A stretch of 26,000 nt of DNA from the NCBI GenBank assembly GCA_963575745.1, contig CAUYUJ010001359.1, forward strand, positions 535,018-561,017, written 5' to 3'. Every line of letters starts with the position of its first letter. Within the stretch, counting starts at the first letter, position 1. Below the pieces are notes generated by a model that was not told where the DNA came from, made no database searches, and was given only the letters and a program-made list of their open reading frames with translations. A program made the position numbers and the translations under genes. Origin of the DNA: Prorocentrum cordatum (Eukaryota > Sar > Dinophyceae > Prorocentrales > Prorocentraceae). Shown one piece after another: positions 1 to 8,380 of this stretch.

Positions 1-155
1 GTGAGGGGTGGCACCGAATTTCAGAAATGTAGCAAATCCCCTGTGTTTTGGACCCTGACCCCGCGGATCTGCGTGAGGGGTGGCACCGAATTTCAGAAAT
101 GTGGCAAATCCCCTGTGTTTTTGGACCCTAACCCCGCGGATCTGCGTGAGGGGTG
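1..155. repeat. 73-bp tandem repeat, about two units, cut by the window edge
   Basis: Two adjacent units begin with GTGAGGGGTGGCACCGAATT and continue through TTTCAGAAATGT, a CAAATCCCCTGTGTTTT block and ACCCCGCGGATCTGC. The 17-nt block GATCTGCGTGAGGGGTG recurs at 66-82 and 139-155, giving a period of 73. After 155 the sequence diverges. The array probably continues to the left of the window. The open frame across it is a by-product; no protein is proposed. Confidence 0.9.
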
Positions 156-640
156 TCGATTTCGAGCCCCCCCAGCAATTCAGACAACGCGCCCAGGGGA
201 CGCTAAAAATACCGTTTGGGCCTCCCCCCCCTCGCGCGGTCAATCAACTAGTTACAGTAACTAGCAAGAAGCAGAACTGTAACACTGGAAACTACAAGCT
301 ACAACTGGTACTGGAAACTGCGAACCCGTGCCTCGCAGCCTGGTGGCCCCACAAGGGGGCCGGCGGATTTCACCACTTGGTTTACAACACGTAGCTCACA
401 CTGCACATGCTGCTCCACACAGCTCACACCGCATAGGTTGCACCATACATGTCGCACCACACGGATTGCACCACCTATGTTAGGCAGCGTGGACCCCAAC
501 CAGCGTGTTCTAGCATACGACCTATGTGGTTCAATCTGCGTGGTGCAGCTTGGAGATCGGTTTCGGTCCGTTTCGTGTGTGCGGGCGAGACGGAACTGCG
601 CGAGGGCAACGTTGCGCCTGGGCAAAAGGCTTCGCCCTCT
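156..640. other. Non-repetitive spacer with a small perfect hairpin
   Basis: No gene is recognised. The stretch has a perfect 8-bp inverted repeat at 248-264 (CTAGTTAC, one-base loop, GTAACTAG), followed by loosely repeated ACTGGAAACT-like words to about 330, and a run of CAC/TGCACCAC words at 400-480. The overlapping open frames on both strands differ in every frame and show no domain. Confidence 0.5.
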
Positions 641-644
641 GGTG

Positions 645-1010
645 TCGCGCGGTGGGCATGGGGCTGCCCCGTGGTTTGCCCCGTGGTTGTCCCGCAGCTT
701 GTGACGTGGTTGTCCTGCAGGTTGTCCCATGAGTTGTCCTGTGGTTGTCCGGCGGCATGTCCCGTGGGTTGTCTCATGGTTGTCCCGTGGTTTGTCTTGT
801 CGTTGTCCCGTGCGTTTTTCCCGTGGATTCTCCCGTGGTTAACCGTGTTGTCCCGTGGTTGTCCCGTTTTTGCCCCGTATGTTGTATTGCCCATTGTCTT
901 GTGGTTGTATTGCGGTTGTCCCGTGTGTTGGCTCGTGGGTTGTCCCGTGGATTGCCCTTGAGTTGTGTTGTGGGTTGTCCCGCTTGTTTAGCCCTGTTTG
1001 TCTCGTGGAC
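645..1010. repeat. Minisatellite built on GTGGTTGTCCC
   Basis: Short degenerate units of about 10-18 bp, mostly variants of GTGGTTGTCCC(G), run through the whole stretch. On the minus strand the core reads CCACGGGACAA, nearly the same as the CCACGGGACACC core at 19640-20250 on the plus strand. Open frames such as 449-961 are repeat translations rich in Cys, Val and Pro. Confidence 0.85.
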
Positions 1011-1139
1011 CACCTTTATGGATGTCCAGTGCGTTATGTTGCATGGGTTTCCCGCGGAGTGTTCCACGATTGTCGCGTGTTTGTCCCGTCCGGGCTGCAA
1101 ATTGGAACAAGTGGCACGCGTGCCATGACCCTTGCGCAG

Positions 1140-1850
1140 AAGGGAGGGGGAGGGGGCGGAGCCGGCGCGCTGGCTGGTGGATGGGGTGATGGACGGGGCG
1201 CTCAGGATGGGGGGGCGGTGCCGTGCCGAAATAAAGTGGTCGGGGCGGAGGGGGCGCGCTGGTTGGTGGGTGGAGTGGTGATGGGGGGGGCGTGTCGAAC
1301 TGAATGGGTCAGGGCGGAGGGGGCGGTGCCGCGCCGAAACAAAGAGGTCGGGGCGGAGGGGGCGCGCTGGCTGGCGGGGGGGTGCGGAGGGGTCGCGGGG
1401 CGGAGGGGGCGCGCTGGCTGGTAGGTGGGAGGATGCGGAGGGCCAGGGGTCGGGCGGGGCGGGGCGGGGCCGTGCTGAAATCAAAGGTCGGGGCGGAGGG
1501 GTCGCGCTGGTTGGCGGGTGGGAGGGCGCGGAAGAAGCGCGCGGGATGGGGGGCGCCAAATAAATGGGTCGGGGCGGAGGGAGCGTTCTGACTAGCGGCT
1601 GGGGGGATGCAGAAGAGGCGCGCGGGGTGGGGGGGGGCGGGCCGAAAGGAAAGCTCGGGACGGAGGAGGGCGCGCTGGCTGGTAAGTGGGGTGATGCAGA
1701 TGGGAGCGCTCGCGATGAAGTGGGGGGCGATGCCGTGCCGAAATAAAAGGGTCGGGGCGGAGGGAGCGCGCTGGCTGGTGGTCTGGGTGATGCGGACGTG
1801 GAGCGCGGGATGGGGGGCGGTGCCGTGCCGAAGTAAAGCGGTCAGAACTC
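1140..1850. repeat. G-rich degenerate satellite, units of about 70-95 bp
   Basis: The words GGTCGGGGCGGAGGG, GCGCGCTGGCTGGT and GCCGTGCCGAAATAAAG recur in that order, with starts near 1238, 1310, 1349, 1485, 1568, 1655 and 1751. Units differ much in length, and some lack the AAATAAAG block. Runs of seven or more G occur. The long minus-strand frames here (Pro, Ala, Arg and Ser rich) result from absence of stop codons in C-rich repeats. Confidence 0.85.
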
Positions 1851-2189
1851 TGGACACCCTGTGCAATATAGTAACAGTTGACTGGTGTGATGTGCAATCG
1901 GCACGTAAGCCGAGTTGCTTGTACACCAGATCTAAGCCGTTCGCTTACACACATCATCGCACGTCGAAAAACATGCCAAATGGGCACCGAAGTGCCAATT
2001 GACGTACACGTCGAAGCGCACATTGGAAGCGCAAAAGGAGCCGCAGGTGGAGCTCCTTATGGGGGCACGCAACCCGAGGGGGGGACATGCCCAAACTGGC
2101 ATCCAGGGGGATGCGGGACGAGGAGGCGTGCGCGCGGCGCTGTGGAGTCAGAGCGAGGTTTAAGCAGTCGCCAGAGGGTCAGGAGGGGA
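1851..2189. other. Mostly unique stretch with one stray 91-bp-satellite unit
   Basis: No gene is recognised. At about 2046-2095 there is GGTGGAGCTCCTTATGGGG, then CACG, an AACCCGAGGGGGGGACATG block and CCCAAACTGG. This follows the order and spacing of the 91-bp satellite unit at 20380-21710 (GGTGGAGCTCC, TATGGGG, CCACGA, GTGAGGGGTGTGCC, AAAATGGG). It is best read as a single diverged copy. Confidence 0.5.
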
Positions 2190-2343
2190 AGAAACACACA
2201 GACACAATGAATCGTTGACTCCCAGGAAAGTTTCGGAAAATGTGGGAAGTGTTGGGGGGGGGGAGACGAAGCTCCAGAAAAGATTGGAAAAAAATTGGGA
2301 ATCCTGGGATTTGTGTTTATTTCTATGTGTCCCAGGGCCCCTT
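2190..2343 (+). repeat. Dispersed ~155-bp repeat, copy A
   Basis: This block aligns along its length with 15711-15866. Shared landmarks in order are AAACACACAGACACAAT, AATCGT, AGGAAA, GGAAAAT, a run of 10-11 G, CAGAAAA, AGATTGG, TTGGGAATCC, ATTTGTGT, TATTT, GTGTCCC and GGGCCCCTT. It is A-rich on one strand and stands out from the GC-rich surroundings. It may be a MITE or SINE-like element: both ends contain GGACA/GTCCC words, but I cannot align convincing inverted ends or a target duplication. Confidence 0.75.
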
Positions 2344-3450
2344 TTAGAGGGGCCCGGAGCACTGCGGGCAGTGGCCTGCCGGCCAGGCCGGGAGGCCAAC
2401 ATATCCACCAACACGGCCTTGGGGTTTAGGAGGCTTCGTGGTGGTGGTGGTGGTGAGCGTGCGCTGTGGAAGAAAGCAGTTGTGGAAACAAAAACACAAT
2501 GCGGGAAACACACACACAGCCTGTGAACAAAAGAACACACGGTGGAACAACAAAAGCACGCCTGTGAAAAAGCGCACAGTGGACAAAAAAAATGGCACAG
2601 TGTGTTTGTGATGTTCCACTGCGTGCTGTTCCACATGTGCCTTTTCTTCTCCGTGGTCCTCGCGACCGCGCGGTGCTTTCTCCGCGTTGCCGGCTCGCGC
2701 GTGCGCCTCAGGACGAGGACCGCGCCATCGTCATGAAGCCGTGCCCCCAGCGTGCGCACCGGCGCGGCCACCGCGCGAGCCAGCCCCAATTCCCTCCTCC
2801 CCGTCCTCCGCCTCCTCGATCCCCCCCTCCTCGCTCGAACCACAGCAGGGAGAGAGCGGGTGAGCTGTGCGCCGTCCTCGATCCCGCGATCCCCCCCCCC
2901 CGCTGGCCCGTGCCGGCGTGCTCGCGGGCGGGGGCGAGGGAGAGCGAGCGAGGGAAAGAGGAAGGAGAAGGGGAGGGACAGACGCTACATGCATCAGAGG
3001 GAGAGCGAGTGAGGGGGAGGGACAAACGCTACATGCATCAGCACTGAATCTGCTCAGCGCAAAAATGAGGGAGAGGGGGGGGAGGGGGAGGGAGGGAGGG
3101 AGGGAGGCGAAGTGAGGGGGGCAGGGGGAGCGAGCCGAGCTGGGCGGAGGGAGCGAGGGAGGCAGGGGGGGGGCACCGCTGGAGGGGGCAACGGGGGTTC
3201 CCTCCTTTTCCCGATGTTCGGCTACGCGCGCCCTCTCTCTGCTCAGGCGATGGGGGTCCATTGCCGACGCAAGAGTCACGCGCGGAACTCCGAAAGTTTG
3301 TGCCTGCAAAGTTTTGGGTTCTTCTAACCTTTGTCCTGCATGTTGGCCTTTTGATGCGCCAAGGTGGCAGGCGCTGGGTGCTTCGATATGGAGCTCCAGC
3401 GTCTCTGGGCCGACGCCTGCGTTGTCGAAGCGTCGCGGGGGCCTGTTTGC
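2344..3450. other. Intergenic GC-rich stretch with a 44-bp duplication
   Basis: No gene is recognised. At 2360-2400 there is a GGCCTG...CAGGCC inverted word. From 2930 to 3180 it is G/A-rich (GGGAGGGAGG words). A 44-bp unit is duplicated: GGGAGGGACA followed by ACGCTACATGCATCAG occurs at 2971-2997 and 3015-3041. Open frames on both strands are low-complexity Arg/Pro/Ser/Gly sequences and are not proposed as genes. Confidence 0.5.
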
Positions 3451-3775
3451 GAGGAGGAGGAAGAGGAGGAGGAGGAGGAGGAGGAGGAGGAGGAGGAGGA
3501 GGAGGAGGAGGAGGAGGAGGAGGAGGAGGTGGGGGAGGTGGAGGAGGTGGAGGAGGAACAGTTTGGAGAAGGAGGCGCAGGAGTTGGAGGAGGAGGAGGA
3601 GGAGGAGAGAGGAGGAGGAGGAGGATGGGGAGGAGGAAGAGAAGGAGTTCGAGGAGGAGTTCGAGGAGGAAGAGAACGAGTGTCTAGGGGAGTGCGAAGG
3701 GAGGAGGGCGTGGAGGAGGAGGAGGAGGAGGAGGAGGAAGAGGAGGAGGAGGTAGGAGGAGGAGAGGCAGCAGGA
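3451..3775 (+). repeat. GGA trinucleotide array, interrupted
   Basis: A near-pure (GGA)n run covers about 3451-3530 and continues as imperfect GGA/GGT/GAA repeats to about 3770. The three plus frames give poly-Glu, poly-Arg and poly-Gly, and the minus frames poly-Ser, poly-Leu and poly-Pro. That all six stay open shows that the open frames say nothing about coding. A purine-only strand of this length has mirror symmetry and could adopt triplex structures; that is known chemistry, not something shown here. Confidence 0.95.
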
Positions 3776-4035
3776 TGACGAGGGGCACGAGGATGATGAT
3801 GGGGAGGAGGTCGATCGAACGTCGTGGTTGGGGCTGGCGAAGACCCCCGCGAGAGCCTCTCGGGCGGGCCCGGCCGACGGGCCCCGTCGCTCGGCTGGAG
3901 CAGGCCGCGGCCCACCCGCGGCACGGCCGGCGCGGGCCCGCGCCCGGGCGCTTCTGGGGGGCGGAGGCCCGGCTCGGCGAGACTGCCGCGGAGCCGATCC
4001 GCCCTCCTCTGGCGGGCCTCCGAGGGTCCAGAGGA

Positions 4036-4207
4036 TCGGGGGTGGACAGAACCCCCAACAGTGACACGTCGATTAGTGAATTGTGTTTTTTCGGGTCTCG
4101 AGATGGCGCCGTGGCCGTTATTTTCCAGGCTTGCGCCCGCCAGGTTTGGGCCTTAGGTCGTTTTCACTAAACCACGTTTTACTAAAGGGGGGCCTGTCCA
4201 TCCCCGA
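4036..4207. mobile_element. MITE family 1, copy 1 (172 bp, 15-bp inverted ends, 5-bp target duplication)
   Basis: The left end TCGGGGGTGGACAGA (4036-4050) matches the reverse complement of the right end (4193-4207, reading TCGGGGATGGACAGG) at 13 of 15 positions. The element is flanked by the direct repeat GAGGA at 4031-4035 and 4208-4212. Inside are GTCGATTA, GAATTG, GGCCGTTATTTT and GTCGTTTTCACTAA. A homologue of the same size with its own 5-bp duplication sits at 15995-16165. There is no coding capacity, so it would be non-autonomous, moved by a transposase encoded elsewhere. The superfamily is not assigned; 5-bp duplications are uncommon among cut-and-paste transposons. Confidence 0.85.
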
Positions 4208-4258
4208 GAGGAGGATCCAGGCGATCGAAATGGGCACGGGAAAAGGTCACAGAGTCCG

Positions 4259-4334
4259 ACAGCAGCTCTCTTGCGCCTACGAACAAGGCGAAAGAGAGCT
4301 GCTGTTTGACTGCGCGCGCCTACAATGTAGGCGC
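4259..4334. other. Two adjacent strong hairpins
   Basis: The first hairpin has 19-nt arms at 4259-4277 and 4287-4305 with 18 pairs and a 9-nt loop; the left arm is ACAGCAGCTCTCTTGCGCC. The second is GCGCCTACA (4316-4324) facing TGTAGGCGC (4326-4334), a perfect 9-bp inverted repeat. A further direct copy of the AGTCCNACAGCAG word follows at about 4368. They lie just outside the MITE. Function is unknown; transcription would be needed to call an RNA. Confidence 0.75.
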
Positions 4335-4591
4335 AAGTTTCCGGGAAAAGGCCGGGAACAAAGTCCAACAGCAGTTCTCGTTCATCCATACAGGATTCGT
4401 TGTTGGCGTCGAGGCGGACGTTGTCCATTTGAGGCAGAAGGCCGCCCGCCCAGCAGCGGCAGCTGTTGGTTTGGGACCACATATGTTGTTGGGCATTGTA
4501 CCCGTGTTTCCCGTACTCATGTCGGGCGTCCAGAGAGGAGAGGTACCGACGCCGTTGCCCTTCTTAGGCCCCTGCCTGCCCCATGCCTGGC

Positions 4592-4694
4592 CCAGGCCTG
4601 GCCCATCCTGGGTCCAGGAGCTGTGCGCATGCATCCCTGGCCAAGCCATCAGGGCGTAGACACCGCTCCTGGGCCCAGGATAGGCCAGGCCTGG
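4592..4694. other. Long foldback: 30-nt arms, 43-nt loop
   Basis: The left arm 4592-4621 begins CCAGGCCTGGCC, and the right arm 4665-4694 ends GGCCAGGCCTGG. They pair at 28 of 30 positions, and one of the two differences would be a G-U pair in RNA. The loop itself holds CCCTGGCCA...CATCAGGG, which can form an inner stem. Size and shape resemble either a microRNA-type precursor or a foldback transposon remnant. No target duplication was found. I do not assign a function. Confidence 0.7.
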
Positions 4695-4909
4695 ATGGAT
4701 AGATCTCGTCGCCGTTTTGTTCCTCCCCGCCACGGCTGGATTCGCCCCGGAATATCGGGTCTGACACTTGTGTCTTAATGATGATGCCCTATGTTGGGTT
4801 GCGGTCTTGTCATACGAGACTGATTTCCCAGTTAGGGGCGTGTTCAGAGGATATTCGGTGTGACGGGCAGCTCTCGCCAGGGGCGCCTTCAGCTTCTGAT
4901 GCCAGTTGG

Positions 4910-4931
4910 TCCGTAGTCATTTTGGCTCAAG
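4910..4931 (+). other. Relic of the dinoflagellate spliced leader
   Basis: The sequence T-CCGTAG-T-CATTTTGGCTCAAG matches the 22-nt dinoflagellate spliced leader at 21 positions; the one difference is T for C after CCGTAG. The leader is normally added to mRNAs by trans-splicing and is not encoded in front of protein genes. Its presence here, 88 nt before the ATG of the Gag-like frame, indicates that the downstream gene was copied from a mature mRNA and inserted. It is not an SL RNA gene: CAAG is followed by ACCGTT and not by a GT splice donor. A perfect hairpin, GTTGAGCTC/GAGCTCAAC, follows at 4935-4954. Confidence 0.88.
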
Positions 4932-5019
4932 ACCGTTGAGCTCGTGAGCTCAACTTGGCGATCACGCAGTTCGGGGGGCATTTGACACAGTCGAGTGCTC
5001 TTGATTACCTGCGGTTGCA

Positions 5020-6556
5020 ATGGAGCCAACACCTACTGAGATAATTGGATTAAATTCCCTCTCGGACGTTGCTGTCTGGGCGGGCTTGCCTGGCGACGTT
5101 GCCGATCTTGGGACCGTTGCTGGGTCGCTCGTGGCTCTGTTGGGCGCCACATGGGGGAGCCCGGCCACGAACGCGGGGCGTATCTCAGCCGTGGACTATG
5201 CGGCTGCATTAGACCAACGGGAGGTCGCTGAGAGGCCCCCGTGCACGGCGCTCAAGGCGGCAGCCAAGGCGCTCGGCACCGCACGTCGCATCGCCATTGG
5301 CGCCAAGGCCACAGCGGACAAGCTCGCTGAGGAGCAGCGCGCCGCTGACGCCGCAAAGGATGCGCTCACCAAGGAGCAGGCGGTCGCGCTACAGACGGCC
5401 AGTCGCGCCCTTGCCGACGCGCTCCCGGCTGTCAGAGCCCTGGCGGCGGCGAGTGCAGCGGAGCGCGAGCTAGGGCATCGTACTGTCTCCCTCAAGGAGG
5501 CTTATCAACCCGAGGCTCGACGGCTCCAAGGAGGTGCTCTCCACGGACGACGTCATCAAGTGTTACGCCATGTACAACAAGGTCTACAAGTGCTCCCCGC
5601 CGCCCACGCAGGAGGTGACGCTGGAGCGACTTACGGCCTTGGGCGCGGTCCTCAGCGGCAACGCGCCGCTGTACGCGGATTTTGCGATCTGGGGGCCCGC
5701 TCGGGCATCGACTTCTACGCCAGGTCAAGCTGGCAGGCGTCACGTTCACTCCGCCCAGCGAGCTCCGCCAGGTTGAAATGTTCGAGCCGCCATCGTACGA
5801 CCTTTGGGAGATGTCCTACGACGTGATGCGATCGGAGCTTCTCCAGTTTGACGCTGTGGATCTGGGCGTCCTCCTGGGAAACCAGATGCGCGTCAAGCAT
5901 TACTGCGCGCGCTATGGCCCTACTGTTTGGCACATCCAGTGCCAGGTCGAAGCGCGGCGCCAGCTCGAGCGGATGTCCCGCCTCCACCATGCCGGCTTGG
6001 AGGCCAACGCCGAAACTCAGTAGGGGGCAAGAGTCCGGTCATGGATCCAGAGAGGCCGTGGAACTACTAGCGGACGGTTGCCACGGACGACGACGACCGG
6101 TTGAAGTGGGAGCTGGAGCAGCCGGGCCACCCGGTCCTCGCCAAGACCGCCTCCCGAAACAGCATGGTGGATTACGACGCCAGGGCGGCAGGGCACCCAG
6201 GCAACCTTCGGAGCGAGTCTGAGGCGCCAGAGATTCGCACTGTGAGCAGGCGGCCTCGCGGACCGCCCGCAGGCCCGTCGGCGCCGGAGACGCAGCGCGT
6301 AGATCCGGCCCGCAGCGTCGCCGACGGCAAGCATGCCACGAACCGCAAAGGGAAGGAGTTGCGCCGCAAGTTTAATGGGGGCGCTTATTCGCAGGCGCGC
6401 GTGGGCAACCAGCGCCCGGCAAACCCCGGCTTCGCGCATCAGCGCGACAAGTGCTTGGACAACAAACGCGGCGGCCATGCGTGCCGCTTGGCGCCCGCAG
6501 CTCCTACGGGGCGCTGGTTTTCGGGGCCCAGGGAGAGTGAGAGAAGGAACTGCTGA
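5020..6556 (+). pseudogene. Gag-like protein of a dinoflagellate retroelement, frameshifted
   Basis: ATG at 5020 opens METPT-like text as MEPTPTEIIGLNSLSDVAVW, followed by an Ala-rich helical stretch to about 5490. The continuation LINPRLDGSKEVLSTDD...KVYKC...LTALGAVLSG...YADFAIWGP is in frame 2 (5490-5690). Then LAGVTFTPPSELR...QFDAVDLGVLLGNQ...CARYGPTVWHIQ is in frame 3 (5695-6023). Then MDPERPWNY-stop-RTVATDDDDR resumes in frame 2 at 6041, with TAG at 6068-6070, and runs to 6556. That last part holds a decayed zinc-knuckle-like region at about 6340-6490 (RKFNGGAYSQ...HQRDKCLDNKRGGHACRL), where several Cys are lost. The role would be RNA binding and particle formation. The family call is from remembered patterns; the mosaic of frames is seen directly. 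Confidence 0.65.
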
Positions 6557-6605
6557 ACGGCCGACCCCTTCGCCCGAAGATTTTCTTCTGGAAGTCGTTC
6601 GAGGC

Positions 6606-7380
6606 ATGAACCTACATCTTCTCGCCCTTTTCAGCGGCCCGACTGGGGGGCCAGATGGCATTGGCCGCTGCCTTTACGCGGCGGGGGCGCGGCCCCATTT
6701 TTTTTACGATCGACCCAGGATGATCGTGCTCTCGGTGGGCTTCGTTGCTGCATTTATTTACGCGCGGCCTAGGGGGCTCGCCATGGCCCGTTGAGCTGGA
6801 CTTCAATCGCCCCACTCCTCTGCAGGCAGACGCAGGCGACGCCCGCGCCGGGCGCGGGCGCCAGGCGTCTCCAAACCTTGCGGCGCGGCCAGATCCAGAC
6901 GCGCGCCGACGACCCCCATCGCGATGACAATGGGGAGCGCCGCGGCCGGGGGCCGGGCGACGCGCGCCACGGGCCTCTCGCGGAGGCTCCTGGGCTTCAA
7001 GGTCGCACTTGATAATGCCTGTAAGGGCCGCGCCGCCCCCTGGGTCGGCCTCGATTTCAGTCTGCTCGCGGGCCGCGTCAAGCGCGTGATTCCCGAGGAG
7101 AAGGTGCGCGACGTGCCCGACCTCCTCTCGCGGAGTCTCGGGGGGGACTTCGTCGCCGCGATGTTTCTCCGGGACTCTTCTCGGGAACGCCGAGAACGTT
7201 GCCATGCTGGCCCTCGCTTGGAGGCCATTATTGCGGGACCTCTGGGCCGCCGCAACGGCGGCGGCGCTGGCGTCTGCGCTGGCGCCGCTAGGCTTCGCGT
7301 GGGCGAAGCTGATCTGACAGCAGCTGCTTTGGTTCCAGCAGTTTCTCTCCTCGGAGACTGGGCCCATTTGGAGGGCGCTG
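6606..7380 (+). pseudogene. Reverse transcriptase remnant with Asp-Asp core and C-terminal part
   Basis: At 6606-6690 frame 3 reads MNLHLLALFSGPTGGPDGIG, an LFSGP-type segment that I associate with the region before RT in these elements. RT text resumes at about 6880 as QIQTRADDP in frame 2; the two catalytic Asp codons are at 6908-6913. A run of five C (6913-6917) then shifts the frame, and PIAMTMG...GLSRRLLGFKVAL...GRAAPWVGLDF...IPEEKV continues in frame 3, matching the post-catalytic palm and thumb pattern. At about 7165-7180 it moves to frame 1 (GNAENVAMLALAWRPLLRDL), with a TGA at 7315-7317. The finger and early palm motifs are missing. It is inactive. Confidence 0.65.
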
Positions 7381-7968
7381 ATGCTCGACGCGTACTTGCG
7401 CAAAGGCGCGCAGGTCTCAATGTGCTTCGATGCCTCGCCTTGGGGCATCAGTTGCCGGCTCCGAGTCGACGGCCGGCTCGTCTCTTACTTCGCCGACGGA
7501 GTCGCCGCGCAGGATCAGGAATTCCTGCGCGTAGACGCTGGCTCTTCCGGCGCGCAGCAGGCCCTGGAAGGGCTCGCAATCCCAGCGGGCCTTCGCGCTT
7601 GGAGAACGCACTGGCTCACTTCACGCGCATATTTGTCTGCGCGGGGCGACGACGTTGCCGCCGCGTCAGCGGCCTCAAAAGTGCGAGCGCACAGTTTAGC
7701 ATTGAACTGTCTAGCGAGAGAGATCGCTTTGGATCTCGGCGAGGCATCGTTTCTGCCAGGCGAAGTTTTGCACGCCCCTGGCGCGCGCCACGGCTCGGCG
7801 GACAAGCTGCCCCGAAAGCGCCAGCCAGGCAAGACGCGGGACCTCCACCACGCCCCCAGACAGACTCCTGCGGTTGCGCCACCCCTCCGTGGCAGGGGGC
7901 AACGTTCTGTCTCCGTCGTGCGCGAGCGCATACACGCGGACCGCCGCGATGCAGTTTTGAAGAAATGA
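7381..7968 (+). pseudogene. RNase H domain of the retroelement
   Basis: Frame 1 from the ATG at 7381, an in-frame codon rather than a true start, has the RNase H layout: CFDASPWGISC (Asp codon 7429), then SSGAQQALEGLAI (Glu), LRAWRTHW, LSARGDDVAAA (Asp), LNCLAREIALDL, and HAPGARHGSADKLPR (Asp). All four acidic positions of the active site appear kept. The third motif is GDD where SDN or DN is usual. It directly continues the RT remnant upstream in the same frame after the TGA at 7315. In the full element it would remove the RNA strand during cDNA synthesis. The tail after LPR is Arg/Pro-rich and ends at 7966. Confidence 0.75.
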
Positions 7969-8003
7969 GGCGGCTGCGCTTCATTTTCGCGCTTTCGGCT
8001 GAC

Positions 8004-8126
8004 AGCATGAGTTCGTCGACGCCCTGGGGACTGGGCGTCGCTTCGATGGGTCTGGGTTCGATTGGGCCGCCTGCCATCTTTGGGCGCTGGAAGTAACGGT
8101 TGGTGGCCAGCCCAGTCGCATTTGAC
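8004..8126 (+). pseudogene. Short coding remnant after RNase H
   Basis: Frame 2 reads HEFVDALGTGRRFDGSGFDW followed by AACHLWALEVTVGG up to a TGA at 8124-8126. The text looks protein-like, unlike the surrounding frames, and lies just after RNase H, so it may be the start of a following domain. I do not recognise the family. Another frame over the same bases is open to 8096, so coding is uncertain. Confidence 0.3.
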
Positions 8127-8380
8127 GGAAGAGCATCTGCGTTGCCTGCCTGCCACAGGTGCTGGCATTGGTAGGTCGCCAATGCGAGCGCGTTTTTCCC
8201 TTGCTGATTCTTCTTGGGTTCGCTCCGCCCTGGCCGAAACTGGTGACATGTTCGTCGCGCGCCCCAGTTCGGCGCGATTAAATTTTCAGACGCAGCGAGG
8301 CTCTTCAGATCCCGGGGCGGGCGTCGCGCGCTGGACCGCTCCCCCAAGGCAAATGGGGTCGGGTCAGGACGCTAAAAAAA
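8127..8380. other. Spacer before the 84-bp satellite
   Basis: No gene or repeat is recognised. Frames open here are continuous with the satellite frames downstream and have no domain. Confidence 0.4.

Larger units (their letters stand above)
4910..8126 (+). mobile_element. Retroelement relic carrying spliced leader, Gag-like protein, RT and RNase H
   Basis: The parts lie on one strand in a sensible order: spliced leader relic, 88-nt leader (4932-5019), Gag-like domain, zinc-knuckle remnant, LFSGP segment, reverse transcriptase C-terminal half with an Asp-Asp core, and RNase H. Frames switch at about 5490, 5690, 6020-6041, 6560-6606, 6914-6917, 7165-7180 and 7970-8004. Stops interrupt at 6021, 6068, 6554 and 7315. 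The front half of the RT appears deleted. No long terminal repeats, poly-A tail or target duplication were seen. It cannot be active. The type (non-LTR, LTR or DIRS-like) is open. Confidence 0.75.

Noticed and set aside
2190-2343. Terminal inverted repeats on the 155-bp dispersed repeat
   Set aside because: The GGACA/GTCCC words at the ends need gaps to align and no target duplication fits either copy.
2731-3924. 397-codon minus-strand frame with poly-Ser and poly-Leu
   Set aside because: It is the translation of the GGA array and flanking low-complexity DNA; every frame is open there.
4910-4960. Spliced-leader RNA gene
   Set aside because: The leader is not followed by a GT donor or an SL RNA body; it continues into the leader of a protein frame.
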